Shown: in pieces, positions 24,589 to 33,567 of the stretch
Layout: each line of letters opens with the position of its first letter
Numbering within the stretch: the first letter of the stretch is position 1
Assembly: GCA_036397455.1 (NCBI GenBank)
Contig: DASWIX010000043.1
Span: 1-64,000, forward strand
Direction of reading: 5' to 3'
Length of the DNA stretch: 64,000 bases
Origin: JADFNB01 sp036397455
Lineage (GTDB): Bacteria > Gemmatimonadota > Gemmatimonadetes > Gemmatimonadales > GWC2-71-9
Translations under genes and position numbers: made by a program
Notes under the pieces: generated by a model
What the model was told of the DNA's origin: nothing
Database searches by the model: none
What the model saw: only the letters and a program-made list of their open reading frames with translations

Positions 24589-27500
24589 TCATGTCCCGAT
24601 GGCCGGACGCGTGAACCGCTCCCGCGCCAGCGCCTCCGGTGTCCCATCGACGGCGGTAAAGCCGCGCATCCGGAACCGGTAACGATACCCCCCATACGGC
24701 AGGGAGTACTTCCTTAACGGGAGTGCTCCCCAACTGTCGATCCCGCCGACGCCCATCTGCCGGTAGTCGACATTGATGTATACCTCCGGGCGCTCTACCA
24801 ACTCGCTCGAGTGGGTTTGGGTCTTCTCGATACCGGGGTCCAGGTCCGCCATCGTGTGGTGCAGTGCGCTCATGCTGAGCAGCGAGTCGCCCGCGAACAG
24901 GAGGCCGGTGCCCCGCCCGTCCGTCAGCGCCAGCCAGCGGACGTCCGTCTTGTTCCCGCTCTCTTGCGGGCGAACGTAGGGGAAGTACTGCTCGCGCACC
25001 GTTCCCCCGTAGCGGCCGACCAGCGCGGAGGTGTTCCGGTCCCAGTACGACTCGTGCGGTCCGCGTCCATACCATTCGACGTGTGAGAACGCGGTCGGGA
25101 CCACGAGCTTCATGCCGAACCTGAACAGGTCGGGAACGGAGTCTCGGCCGACCGGCGCGAATCGATCGTCGACGATCACGTCACCTGACCCGAGCACCGT
25201 GTACACCGTGGTGTAGCGGGCCGATACGGTCGGCAAGAACGAGCGCACGGTGACCGTGACCATGCCGTCCGACGGTCCGCGCACGTCCACGCCCTCGAGT
25301 TCGGCGTGCGCCGCCGGGTCGAGCCACACACGGAGCTTCCGTTGCAGGCCGGCGCCGAAATCGTTGTCGACCGGTGGACGCCAGAAGTTGGGAACGAGGC
25401 CCTGCTGAATCATCTCCTGACCGCGATAGTTGTACGACGTGAGCGTTCCGCTCGTCCGGTCGAACCGGACGGCAAAGTGGCCCCCGCTGACCACGACCGT
25501 GTCACCGCGGCGGTCGAGCGAGAGGCGACCGAGCGTGCGCGGATCCACCGCGGTCGCTGCCAGGCTGAACGGCAGGCGGAACTGCTCGAAGGCGATCTCG
25601 TGACCGGCAGGGACGAGATCGCGCGCCCGCGTCTGCCGGAAACTCACATTGAGGTAGTACTCCACGCCCGCAGCGGGCGTGACCGATCGAAACGGCACCG
25701 TCACGCGCATCCGCTCTCGCGGGTCGAGCCGAAGACTCTGCGCCACGACGCCAGAGTCGACCGGCACACCGTCCGCGAGAACGGTCCAGGACATGCGCAC
25801 GTCGTCCAGTCGTCTGAAGTCGTAGGCGTTGGTCACCTCCAGCGTCCCGGTCGCCAGATCTACCGCCGCGACCCGCACGTACTGGTAGACGCGCTTCACC
25901 TCGTACGCCGAAGGATGGGGGATCCGATCGGGATGCACGATGCCGTTGATGTTGAAGTTCCCATCGCTTGGCGTTCCGGGTGGACCGAAATCGCCGCCGT
26001 ACGCCCAGATGAGCTGTCCTGTGGCATTCCGCGTGCGGATACCCTGGTCCACCCAATCCCAGATGAACCCACCCTGCAGGTTGGGATACCGCTCGATGAT
26101 TGCCCAATAGTCGGCAAAGTTGCCGAGGCTGTTGCCCATGGCGTGCGCGTATTCGCACATGATGAGCGGGCGGTCGTGATACGTCTCGGCGTATTCGCTC
26201 AGGTGCCGTAGCCCGGGGTACATCGGGACGTAGATGTCCGTGTTCCACTCGAGTCCCGCCCGCTCGTATTGCACGGGGCGGGTCGCGTCGCGCGCTTTGA
26301 TCCAGCGGTAGGTCGTGTAGAAGTTGATGCCGTTGCCCGCCTCGTTTCCCATCGACCAGATGATCACCGACGGGTGATTCTTGTCGCGCTCGACCATGCG
26401 GATCGCGCGATCGAGATGGGCCGCCTCCCACGCCGGGTTGTTGCCCAGCGTCCGGTCAAGCCGGTAGCCCATTCCGTGCGACTCGATGTTCGCCTCGTCC
26501 ACGATGTACAGGCCGTACTCGTCGGCGAGATCGTACCACAACGGATCATCGGGGTAATGCGACGTGCGAACCGCGTTGATGTTGAGCTGTTTCATCAGCG
26601 TGATGTCCAGCCGCATCGACGCCTCGGTGACGTAATGGCCGGTCAGCGGGTCGTGCTCGTGGCGGTTGACGCCCTTGATCGTAATCGGGACGCCGTTCAC
26701 CTGGAGCAGGCCGTCGCGGATCTCCACATGCCGGAACCCGACCCGAATGGGAACGACCTCAATCGTGCGGGCGTTCGCGTCCAGCAGGGTCACGAGTACC
26801 GTGTAGAGGTGAGGCGTCTCCGCGGTCCATCGCGCCGGCGCGCCAACGGTCGCCGCGAAGTCGAAATGACGGCGTGTCCCGGCGTCCGCCTGTACGCGCG
26901 GCACCGCGGCGACGTTCGGTAACACCGGCCCGCCGGCGGCGTCGAGCAGCTCCACCCGGAGCCGATGGACGGGCGCCTCGTGCCCGCCCCGGTTCTCGAC
27001 TTCCACCGTGACTTCCAGGTTCCCGTTCACCAACGCGGAGTCGAGATCCGCCACGACGCCAACGTCGCGGACGTGCAGCGGCGGACGGGCAGAGAGGTAC
27101 ACATCCCGGTCGATGCCGCTCAAGCGCCAGAAATCCTGATCTTCGAGGTAGCTGCCGTCACTCCAGCGATAGACCTCGACCGCGAGCAGGTTCGATCCGG
27201 CATGGACGTCGTCCGTGACATCGAACTCCGCCGGTGTCTTGCTACCCTGACTGTAGCCCACGCGGCGTCCATTCACCCACAGGTACATGGCCGAGCGGAC
27301 GGCGCCGAAATGGAGGAAGATGCGCCGTCCGTCCCAGGTGTCGGGGATCGTGAAGTGCGTGCGATAGGAGCCGACGGGATTGTAGTCGTGCTGGATGTGC
27401 GGCGGGTTGCGCTCGAAGGGATACGCGGAATTGAGATAGATCGGCACGCCAAATCCGTACAACTCCCAATTCCCCGGGACCGGTAGCTCAGCCCATGCCC

Positions 27501-27798
27501 CGTCGTCGAACGACTCCTCGAAGAAATCCAACGGCCGGTCGGCGGGTTTCCGCACCCAATGAAACTTCCATCGTCCGTTGAGCAGCGTGTAGTACGCCGA
27601 CCGGCCGGGGTCGCGACCGAGCGCGAGTGATCGGTTCTCGAAGGCGAAAAAGCTGGCGCGCGGCGCTTCCTTGTTGATGGCGAAGACGGCCGGGTTCTCC
27701 CAATCGTTGATCGCTTCCTGCGCCGAGAGCATGCCGCTCCGCCCGCCCAACATCATCAGGAATGGCAACCACGCCCGGATGACCGCTGGTGTGCGCAT
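24589..27798 (-). CDS. Secreted LacZ-type beta-galactosidase (GH2)
   Basis: 1069 residues. N-terminal signal (MRTPAVIRAWLPFLMMLGGR, cleavage near SAQ). Complete five-domain LacZ architecture: sugar-binding (VPGNWELYGFGVPIYLN), Ig-like, TIM barrel with acid/base Glu in WSMGNEAGNG and nucleophile Glu in IMCEYAHAMGNS, then the C-terminal small-chain domains (NFWRPPVDNDFG, WYGRGPHESYWDR). Active-site EVKRVYQ, NRHEHDP and GGFIWDWVDQG blocks are intact. GGGGGAAC precedes the ATG. Hydrolyses terminal beta-galactosides, probably from polysaccharide, in the periplasm or outside. Slightly longer than the E. coli enzyme because of the leader. Confidence 0.95.
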   Translation of the reverse strand: MRTPAVIRAWLPFLMMLGGRSGMLSAQEAINDWENPAVFAINKEAPRASFFAFENRSLALGRDPGRSAYYTLLNGRWKFHWVRKPADRPLDFFEESFDDGAWAELPVPGNWELYGFGVPIYLNSAYPFERNPPHIQHDYNPVGSYRTHFTIPDTWDGRRIFLHFGAVRSAMYLWVNGRRVGYSQGSKTPAEFDVTDDVHAGSNLLAVEVYRWSDGSYLEDQDFWRLSGIDRDVYLSARPPLHVRDVGVVADLDSALVNGNLEVTVEVENRGGHEAPVHRLRVELLDAAGGPVLPNVAAVPRVQADAGTRRHFDFAATVGAPARWTAETPHLYTVLVTLLDANARTIEVVPIRVGFRHVEIRDGLLQVNGVPITIKGVNRHEHDPLTGHYVTEASMRLDITLMKQLNINAVRTSHYPDDPLWYDLADEYGLYIVDEANIESHGMGYRLDRTLGNNPAWEAAHLDRAIRMVERDKNHPSVIIWSMGNEAGNGINFYTTYRWIKARDATRPVQYERAGLEWNTDIYVPMYPGLRHLSEYAETYHDRPLIMCEYAHAMGNSLGNFADYWAIIERYPNLQGGFIWDWVDQGIRTRNATGQLIWAYGGDFGPPGTPSDGNFNINGIVHPDRIPHPSAYEVKRVYQYVRVAAVDLATGTLEVTNAYDFRRLDDVRMSWTVLADGVPVDSGVVAQSLRLDPRERMRVTVPFRSVTPAAGVEYYLNVSFRQTRARDLVPAGHEIAFEQFRLPFSLAATAVDPRTLGRLSLDRRGDTVVVSGGHFAVRFDRTSGTLTSYNYRGQEMIQQGLVPNFWRPPVDNDFGAGLQRKLRVWLDPAAHAELEGVDVRGPSDGMVTVTVRSFLPTVSARYTTVYTVLGSGDVIVDDRFAPVGRDSVPDLFRFGMKLVVPTAFSHVEWYGRGPHESYWDRNTSALVGRYGGTVREQYFPYVRPQESGNKTDVRWLALTDGRGTGLLFAGDSLLSMSALHHTMADLDPGIEKTQTHSSELVERPEVYINVDYRQMGVGGIDSWGALPLRKYSLPYGGYRYRFRMRGFTAVDGTPEALARERFTRPAIGT

Positions 27799-27925
27799 CG
27801 ATGTTCCCCCGTTCCCTGGTGCGACGGCGGCGGCGTGGAGGCGCCGCGGTGGTCACGGGGAATAATAGCGTTCGGGGGTCTGGCGCGGTCGGGCGGAGCC
27901 CATTGCGCGTTCGCAGCCTCGGAGT

Positions 27926-29164
27926 CTACAGGGCTCCCACCCATCGCTGCGAATCGGCCGCAAACGCGGGGAAGACCTGCTGCAGGTCGGTCGTGCCGAG
28001 GTGCTTGACGAGCACCTCGCCGAAGAGGTCACGGAAGTCGGTGGTGACTGCGAGGTCGCGACCGTCCGCCAGGTTGGCGGGATCGAGTCCCGGCCAGCGA
28101 CCGTGCATCCCCCCGCGTGTGCCGCCGCCCAATACCATCATCGCGGTCGCGCGGCCGTGATCGGTGCCGATGCTCCCGTTCTCGGCTACGGTCCGGCCGA
28201 ACTCCGACATGGTGAGGATCACGATATCGGCCATGCGTTCGCCGAGGTCGTGGACGAACGCCGCGAGCCCCGAGGCGAAGTCGCGCAGCCGCGCAGCCAA
28301 TTGGCCGTCGCTCGCGCCCTGGTTGACGTGCGTGTCCCATCCGCCGACATCGGCAAACGCGATCTCGGTGCCCAGGTCGGCCTTGATGAGCCGCGCGATC
28401 CGTTCCATCGACTGGCCAAACGTGGAGCGGGGATACTCGACACCCGCACGGGGTCCGTATCGTCCCATGTCGGCGGCGCGCAGCATACGCATCGCCTCGA
28501 ATCCCTCGGCACTCGAGCTGGCCACGATGCCGCTTGCGCCCCCGGCATACATGGATTCGAATGCCTGGCTGATCCGATCGCCGGCGGCGCCGCGCCCGCG
28601 CACGCCAAAGGTCTGCAGATTGCCGATGGCGAGCGCGGGAGCCGTCCCGCGGAGAATGCGCGGCAGCTGCGTGCCCATCGCCACGCCGCGAAACGGGGTG
28701 TCGATGTGCTCGCGGTCGTGATCGGTGGGCTGGGTGGCAACCAGGTGCCGATTGAGCCAGCCGTCTTCCGTGGTCTTGTCCTCCGGTGTGCCGCTCTCCA
28801 TGAAGTCCTGCGCATCGAAGTGACTGCGCGTCCGGGCCGGCGATCCCGCCGCATGCACGATGCCCAGCGTGCCCGCCTGCCAGAACGGGAGCAGCGGTGC
28901 CATGGACGGGTGTAGTCCGAAGTACCCATCGAGATCGAGCGCGTTACGCACGGCAATGCGCGGTCGCGCGCGGTGATAGAACGGGTCACCGTGCGGCACG
29001 ATCATGTTGAGACCGTCCACCGCCCCCCGCTGGAAGATGCAGACCAACGTTTTCCGACCGGTGCGGCGCGCGGTGGCATAGGCGGCCCGATCGAGAAAAA
29101 TCGGGTCCAGACCCAGGCTCAACAGGGCCAGGCTTCCCGCTCTGACGAACACACGCCGATCCAT
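27926..29164 (-). CDS. DUF1501 family protein (Tat-type leader)
   Basis: 412 residues beginning MDRRVFVRAGSLALLSLGLD, a twin-arginine-like leader. The body has the alkaline-phosphatase-superfamily-like DUF1501 blocks: TLVCIFQRGAVDGLNMIVPH, YFGLHPSMAPLLPFWQAGTL, SHFDAQDFMESG, DVGGWDTHVNQGA and MSEFGRTVAENGSIGTDHGR. DUF1501 genes nearly always follow DUF1800 genes, as here with an 8-base gap. Function of the pair is not established; export is likely. Confidence 0.9.
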   Translation of the reverse strand: MDRRVFVRAGSLALLSLGLDPIFLDRAAYATARRTGRKTLVCIFQRGAVDGLNMIVPHGDPFYHRARPRIAVRNALDLDGYFGLHPSMAPLLPFWQAGTLGIVHAAGSPARTRSHFDAQDFMESGTPEDKTTEDGWLNRHLVATQPTDHDREHIDTPFRGVAMGTQLPRILRGTAPALAIGNLQTFGVRGRGAAGDRISQAFESMYAGGASGIVASSSAEGFEAMRMLRAADMGRYGPRAGVEYPRSTFGQSMERIARLIKADLGTEIAFADVGGWDTHVNQGASDGQLAARLRDFASGLAAFVHDLGERMADIVILTMSEFGRTVAENGSIGTDHGRATAMMVLGGGTRGGMHGRWPGLDPANLADGRDLAVTTDFRDLFGEVLVKHLGTTDLQQVFPAFAADSQRWVGAL

Positions 29165-29172
29165 GGTCGTTC

Positions 29173-30696
29173 CTACTGTCGCTGGAATTCGGGACTGCCG
29201 AGGGCCAGCCCGACGAGCATCACGCGCCGCTCGCCCGGCCGGAGGTCGGCGGTGGCGCTGGCGAGGGTCTCGCGCGTCGTCGGACTGGCGCGTCCTTGCA
29301 GAATCCCGGCCTCGACGGTCGCCTGGTCGAGCGTGCGGTCGAGTTGCATCACCAGGCCTGGCATGCGCCCGGCGGCGATACCCAACGCCAGGTTGAACCG
29401 GTCGAACAGCGCGCTCGACGATATCCACGACTCCATCCGTTCCGGATACCCCGTCGGGGGCGTGCAGAGGAACAGCGGTTGCCCGAGACGTGCGAGCTGG
29501 CGCGCGAGGGCGAACGTCGTATCCGGTACCGCATCGAGCGCGCGGGCCGCACTGACCAGGAACTCGAACGGCGTCTTGATCTTGTTCGCGCGGTGTTCGG
29601 GAGCCCAGAACTCCGGTGACAGCAGGATCGCGCGGACCACGGCGGCGATATTCCCGCCCGAACGTTCCCACGCATGGACCCCGGCATCGATGCATCCGTC
29701 CGGCGGCTCGTCGGCGACGAACCGGGCGCACAGTTTGGCGCTCACGTGACGCATCGTGGACGGGTGATCGGCGAGCCAGCGGAGCAGCGCGACGCCTTCG
29801 TCTTCGCCCCCGCCGGCCCTGAACTCCTGACCCATCACCTGCTTGGCGTCCGTGTCGTGCGCCCAGGCGCGATACGCGAACCGGGCGCGCGAACCCGGGT
29901 CGAGGCTCCAACCGGTGAGGATCCGGGCGACGGCGATCACGTCGTCCTGGGTATAGCCGCCGTCCACGCCGAGGGTGTGCAGCTCGAGCAGCTCGCGCGC
30001 GTAGTTCTCGTTGATCCCGCGCGGCGCCCGCGCCGGTTGGGCGGCCCGCCGTCGCCCCTGGCGCGGTCGTACCGCGCCGGCGGCGACGGATTGCGCGTTG
30101 TCGAGGTACACCAACATTGCCGGGTGGCGGGCTGTGGCGAGCAGGAGATCCTCGAACCGGCCAAGCGCGTTGGGTCGGATAGCGCTGGCGATGTAATCGG
30201 TGGTGAGCGCCCGGTTGATGTTCTTGCCCAGGAACACATTGAAGTGGTTGGTCCAGACATCCACCAGGACCTCGTACAGTTGCCGTTCCGACAGCATGGC
30301 ACGGGCGATGGTTGCCTGTTGTAGATCGAGCGTGACCAATGCGATGCCGGCGGGCGGGCGGTCAGGACCTCTGGCGGTGTCGCCGGCCCGTTGCCGGGCT
30401 CGGTTGGCGCGGCGGCTTTCGTCGTAGACGCGCAGCAGGGCTTCCGGGCTCTGCGCGAGGGTGCGATAGCGCCCCACGAACCGTTCCGCCCGTTGATCGT
30501 CCAGGCGCTGAGGCGCGAGTTGGGCATCGATCCAAGCGGTGATCCCCTGTGCGGCCACGCGCTCGCCGTCGCCCGGACGGGGACCCCAGGCTGCGCGGTT
30601 GAGCAGGTGCACCGCGGAGTCGACGGGCGTGCCCTGTGCGGTCAGGGGGCCGGTCAGGAGGAGCAAGGCCGAAACGGCGGGAATCAGTCGTCGCAT
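29173..30696 (-). CDS. DUF1800 family exported protein
   Basis: 507 residues. Signal MRRLIPAVSALLLLTGPLTA-QG. Family blocks: HLLNRAAWGPRPGD, LVDVWTNHFNVFLGK, RFEDLLLATARHPAMLVYLD, INENYARELLELHTLGVDGG (the best-known DUF1800 motif), YTQDDVIAVARILTGW and KIKTPFEFLVSAARAL. An internal Arg/Ala-rich insert (RPRQGRRRAAQPARAPR) lies before the INENYAREL motif. Upstream partner of the DUF1501 gene. Biochemical role unknown; the pair is widespread in Planctomycetota, Gemmatimonadota and Proteobacteria. Confidence 0.9.
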   Translation of the reverse strand: MRRLIPAVSALLLLTGPLTAQGTPVDSAVHLLNRAAWGPRPGDGERVAAQGITAWIDAQLAPQRLDDQRAERFVGRYRTLAQSPEALLRVYDESRRANRARQRAGDTARGPDRPPAGIALVTLDLQQATIARAMLSERQLYEVLVDVWTNHFNVFLGKNINRALTTDYIASAIRPNALGRFEDLLLATARHPAMLVYLDNAQSVAAGAVRPRQGRRRAAQPARAPRGINENYARELLELHTLGVDGGYTQDDVIAVARILTGWSLDPGSRARFAYRAWAHDTDAKQVMGQEFRAGGGEDEGVALLRWLADHPSTMRHVSAKLCARFVADEPPDGCIDAGVHAWERSGGNIAAVVRAILLSPEFWAPEHRANKIKTPFEFLVSAARALDAVPDTTFALARQLARLGQPLFLCTPPTGYPERMESWISSSALFDRFNLALGIAAGRMPGLVMQLDRTLDQATVEAGILQGRASPTTRETLASATADLRPGERRVMLVGLALGSPEFQRQ

Positions 30697-30755
30697 GTCC
30701 GGTATACGTACCGCCGGGCGGGGTGTTAAGTGCCACGCGTTTGCTGGATGGTCGC

Positions 30756-30850
30756 GCTGAAGTCCGCGGGTAAACCCGCGGCTCGGCGACCGTCCGTAGA
30801 TACGGCCTTCGTCGCCGACCGCGAGACCGGCAATGGCGGCAACGGTCGAG
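30756..30850. repeat. Extragenic palindrome of the GCCGAGC family
   Basis: In the spacer between the DUF1800 gene and the permease: GTCCGCGGGTAAACCCGCGG followed by GCTCGGC, the exact reverse complement of the motif repeated at 54.8-55.2 kb, then a second inverted repeat (CCGTCCGTAGATACGG). Confidence 0.8.
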
Positions 30851-30859
30851 GCGATCCCG

Positions 30860-33337
30860 CTACGGCGCCTTGATAGCCACCGCGGGGTCGATCCGTGCCG
30901 CGCGCAGCGCCGGAATCCAGCACGCGCCAAGCCCGATGGCGACCATCAGCAGAGCCACGCCTGCCAGCGTGACCGGATCGTTGGGCGCCACGCCAAACAG
31001 CAGGCCGCGCATCAGCCGGCTCGCCGCCAGCGCGCCGCCCACACCCAGCACCAGGCCAAGGACCAACAGCCCGCCGCCCTCGCGCAGGATCATCCGCTGC
31101 ACCATCGCGCTGCTCGCGCCCAGGCTCATGCGGATGCCGATCTCGCCGGTACGCGAGCTGACCGAGAAGGCCAACACGCCGGCAATGCCCACGGCCGCGA
31201 TGATCACCGCCAGGATGCTGAACGACGATACCAGGGCCGCGTTGAGTCGCCGGGGCGCCACACTTTCGTCACGGATGTCGGCCACCGTCAGGACGTTGTT
31301 GATCGGGTCTTGCGGCGTGATACCGCGGACCACCCGCGTCGCCGCCGCCGTCAACGCCGTCGCGTCACGTTCGGCCCGGAGCACGAGCCCGCCGGCGAAC
31401 GTCACTTCCTGCGCGAACGGCATGAACATCACCGGCCGGGGCGCGGCGTCGAGTCCGCCGTCCTTGGTGTCGCCCACCACGCCGACCACCGTGCGCCAGT
31501 CGCCATGAACCGGAATGAACTGGAGGACATCGCCCGTCCACGCCAGCCGCAATCCCACCGGGTCGCGGCCGGGGAACATCTTCTCCGCCAATGTCTCGTT
31601 GACCACCACCACGGGCGCCGCTTCGGAGTCGTCACTCAACGTGAAGGTCCGCCCGCGCCGGAGCGGAATGCCCGATGCCCGGAAGTAGCCGGGGTTGGCG
31701 GTGCGGTATTCGGCGCGCGGCGCGGCGGCGCCGGCCTCGAGTACCTGCCCCTCGGCCTTGATCTCGAGTTGAAACTCGGTGTTCCTGAGCGGCATGGTGG
31801 AGCCCAGACCCACGGCGCTGACCCCCGGCAGCGCGCCGAGTTCGAATTGCAGCCGGTCGTAAAGCGACTTGGTATCGGTGTCGTTGCGCGCACCACCGGT
31901 CAACGCCACTTCCATGGTGAGCACTTCGTCGCTGGTGAGGCCGGTATCCACCGCCGCGAGTTGCAGCATGGTACGGGTCAGCAGGCCCGCTCCTGTCAAC
32001 AGGATCACGGAGACGGCCACCTGTGCCACCACCAGCGCACGCTGGAGGCGCTGGCGCCTGAGGCTGCCACTGGTACGCGCCCCTCCCGCGGCGAGCCATC
32101 CGCCCAGCGTACCCTCCTGGGCGAGGCGCGGCGCATACGCGAGGATGACTGCCACCGCCAGCGCCAGCAGGATGGTGAACGTGAGGACCACGCCGTCCAG
32201 TTCGATCTCGCCGGCGCGCGGCGAGTAGCGTTCCGCCAGCGCGATGAGCAGCCGTACGCCACCGACCGCGAGGAGCAGACCCAGCGCCGCGCCCGCCAGA
32301 GCCAGCACGAGGTTTTCGGCCAACAGGAGACCGCGCAGGTGACTCGTACTCGCGCCCAAGGCTCCGCGTACCGCCAGTTCCTGCTCGCGCCGCACGTTCC
32401 GCATCAGGGTCAAATTGGCCACGTTGGCCACCGCGATGACGAGCACGAACGCCGCCGCGCCCATCAACAGCCACAGCGTGGGTCGCGCCCGCTCGCCCAG
32501 CACCTCCCGGAACGGGGTCACCGCCACGCGGAAGTGCGAGCCCGGGTCGTACGCGTCAGGGTGATCGGTCTGGGTCCGGGCGTACACCGACGTCACCTCG
32601 GCCCGCGCCTGCGCCAGCGACGCCCCCGGAGCGAGCCGCGCGATCATCTCCGTCATGCGGTGAGTGCGACCCTGCACCATCAGCGCACTCGTGTGGTGTT
32701 CGCTGATCACCATGTTCATCAGCGCATCCATGCGGGTGGGGAACGTGGGCGCGGCCTGGATCACGCCCAACACCTGCACGCCCCGGTCGCCGGCCCGCAC
32801 GGTCTTGCCGACGATCGAGCTGTCGCCGGCGAAGCGATCCATCCAGTACGCGTGCGTCAGCACCATCACCGGCTCGACCCCCGGGCCGTCGTGGCTCGCG
32901 TCGAGCCCGCGGCCCAGCACCGGTACCAGTCCCATGACGTCGAAGTAGTTGCCGGTGACGAGCCCCACGTTCATGGTGATCGCATCGGCCTCGCCCTCGA
33001 GCGTCAACGTCCAGTCGGAATACTCGGCGATACCGCCCAGGCTGGGCGCGGATTCCCGGAAGTCGTCGATCTCGGGCACCGAGAACAGGACGTTTTCCCC
33101 GCCGGGCCCGTCGATGGATTGCCGCAGGTAGACCAGCCGGTCGCCGTCCTTGTGGGGTAACGGCTTGAGTAACACGCCACGCACCACGCTGAAGATGGCG
33201 GCGTTCGCACCGATGCCGAGTCCGAGCGTGAGGATGACGGTCAGGGCGAAGCCGCGCACACGGGTCAGGCTGCGGACGGCGTAGCGGAGGTTTGGAATCG
33301 GCATGCGGTCCCCGGGGCGATGGGTGCTATCGGACAT
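30860..33337 (-). CDS. MacB-like orphan ABC permease (ADOP type)
   Basis: About 825 residues. Layout of the duplicated orphan permeases common in Acidobacteriota/Gemmatimonadota: N-terminal LRYAVRSLTRVRGFALTVIL and LGLGIGANAAIFSVVRGVLL helix, a MacB_PCD periplasmic domain, FtsX helices around 340-450, a second periplasmic domain (DEVLTMEVALTGG...), and a second FtsX block ending GEIGIRMSLGASSAMVQRMI. No ATPase gene is adjacent. Start could be ATG 33337 or ATG 33304 (GGGGAC before the latter). Substrate unknown; related proteins export macrolides or signal molecules, or lipoproteins. Confidence 0.9.
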   Translation of the reverse strand: MSDSTHRPGDRMPIPNLRYAVRSLTRVRGFALTVILTLGLGIGANAAIFSVVRGVLLKPLPHKDGDRLVYLRQSIDGPGGENVLFSVPEIDDFRESAPSLGGIAEYSDWTLTLEGEADAITMNVGLVTGNYFDVMGLVPVLGRGLDASHDGPGVEPVMVLTHAYWMDRFAGDSSIVGKTVRAGDRGVQVLGVIQAAPTFPTRMDALMNMVISEHHTSALMVQGRTHRMTEMIARLAPGASLAQARAEVTSVYARTQTDHPDAYDPGSHFRVAVTPFREVLGERARPTLWLLMGAAAFVLVIAVANVANLTLMRNVRREQELAVRGALGASTSHLRGLLLAENLVLALAGAALGLLLAVGGVRLLIALAERYSPRAGEIELDGVVLTFTILLALAVAVILAYAPRLAQEGTLGGWLAAGGARTSGSLRRQRLQRALVVAQVAVSVILLTGAGLLTRTMLQLAAVDTGLTSDEVLTMEVALTGGARNDTDTKSLYDRLQFELGALPGVSAVGLGSTMPLRNTEFQLEIKAEGQVLEAGAAAPRAEYRTANPGYFRASGIPLRRGRTFTLSDDSEAAPVVVVNETLAEKMFPGRDPVGLRLAWTGDVLQFIPVHGDWRTVVGVVGDTKDGGLDAAPRPVMFMPFAQEVTFAGGLVLRAERDATALTAAATRVVRGITPQDPINNVLTVADIRDESVAPRRLNAALVSSFSILAVIIAAVGIAGVLAFSVSSRTGEIGIRMSLGASSAMVQRMILREGGGLLVLGLVLGVGGALAASRLMRGLLFGVAPNDPVTLAGVALLMVAIGLGACWIPALRAARIDPAVAIKAP

Positions 33338-33567
33338 ACGGTCGGCGCTCCCTGGAGTTCCCGTCGGCGCTGGACCTGGCCGGGGCGCGTCGCCATCCAA
33401 AGTTTCCTTCGACCCCGTATTGTCGCAAGTGATGACCCGCGGATAAGCCGTCCCGCCGCTTCCCCATCGGTGTCCCGCCAATGCCGTCACAGAATCGCGC
33501 GACCGTGCGTGCGAGTTCCGCAGAATCGCGGACAACCCTCTGGAGCAGCCCGCGGTGGATGTCGCGG

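Noticed and set aside
30833..33160. Plus-strand open frame of 775 codons opposite the MacB-like permease
   Set aside because: Translation is His/Gln/Arg-rich without domains; the minus-strand permease explains the region fully.
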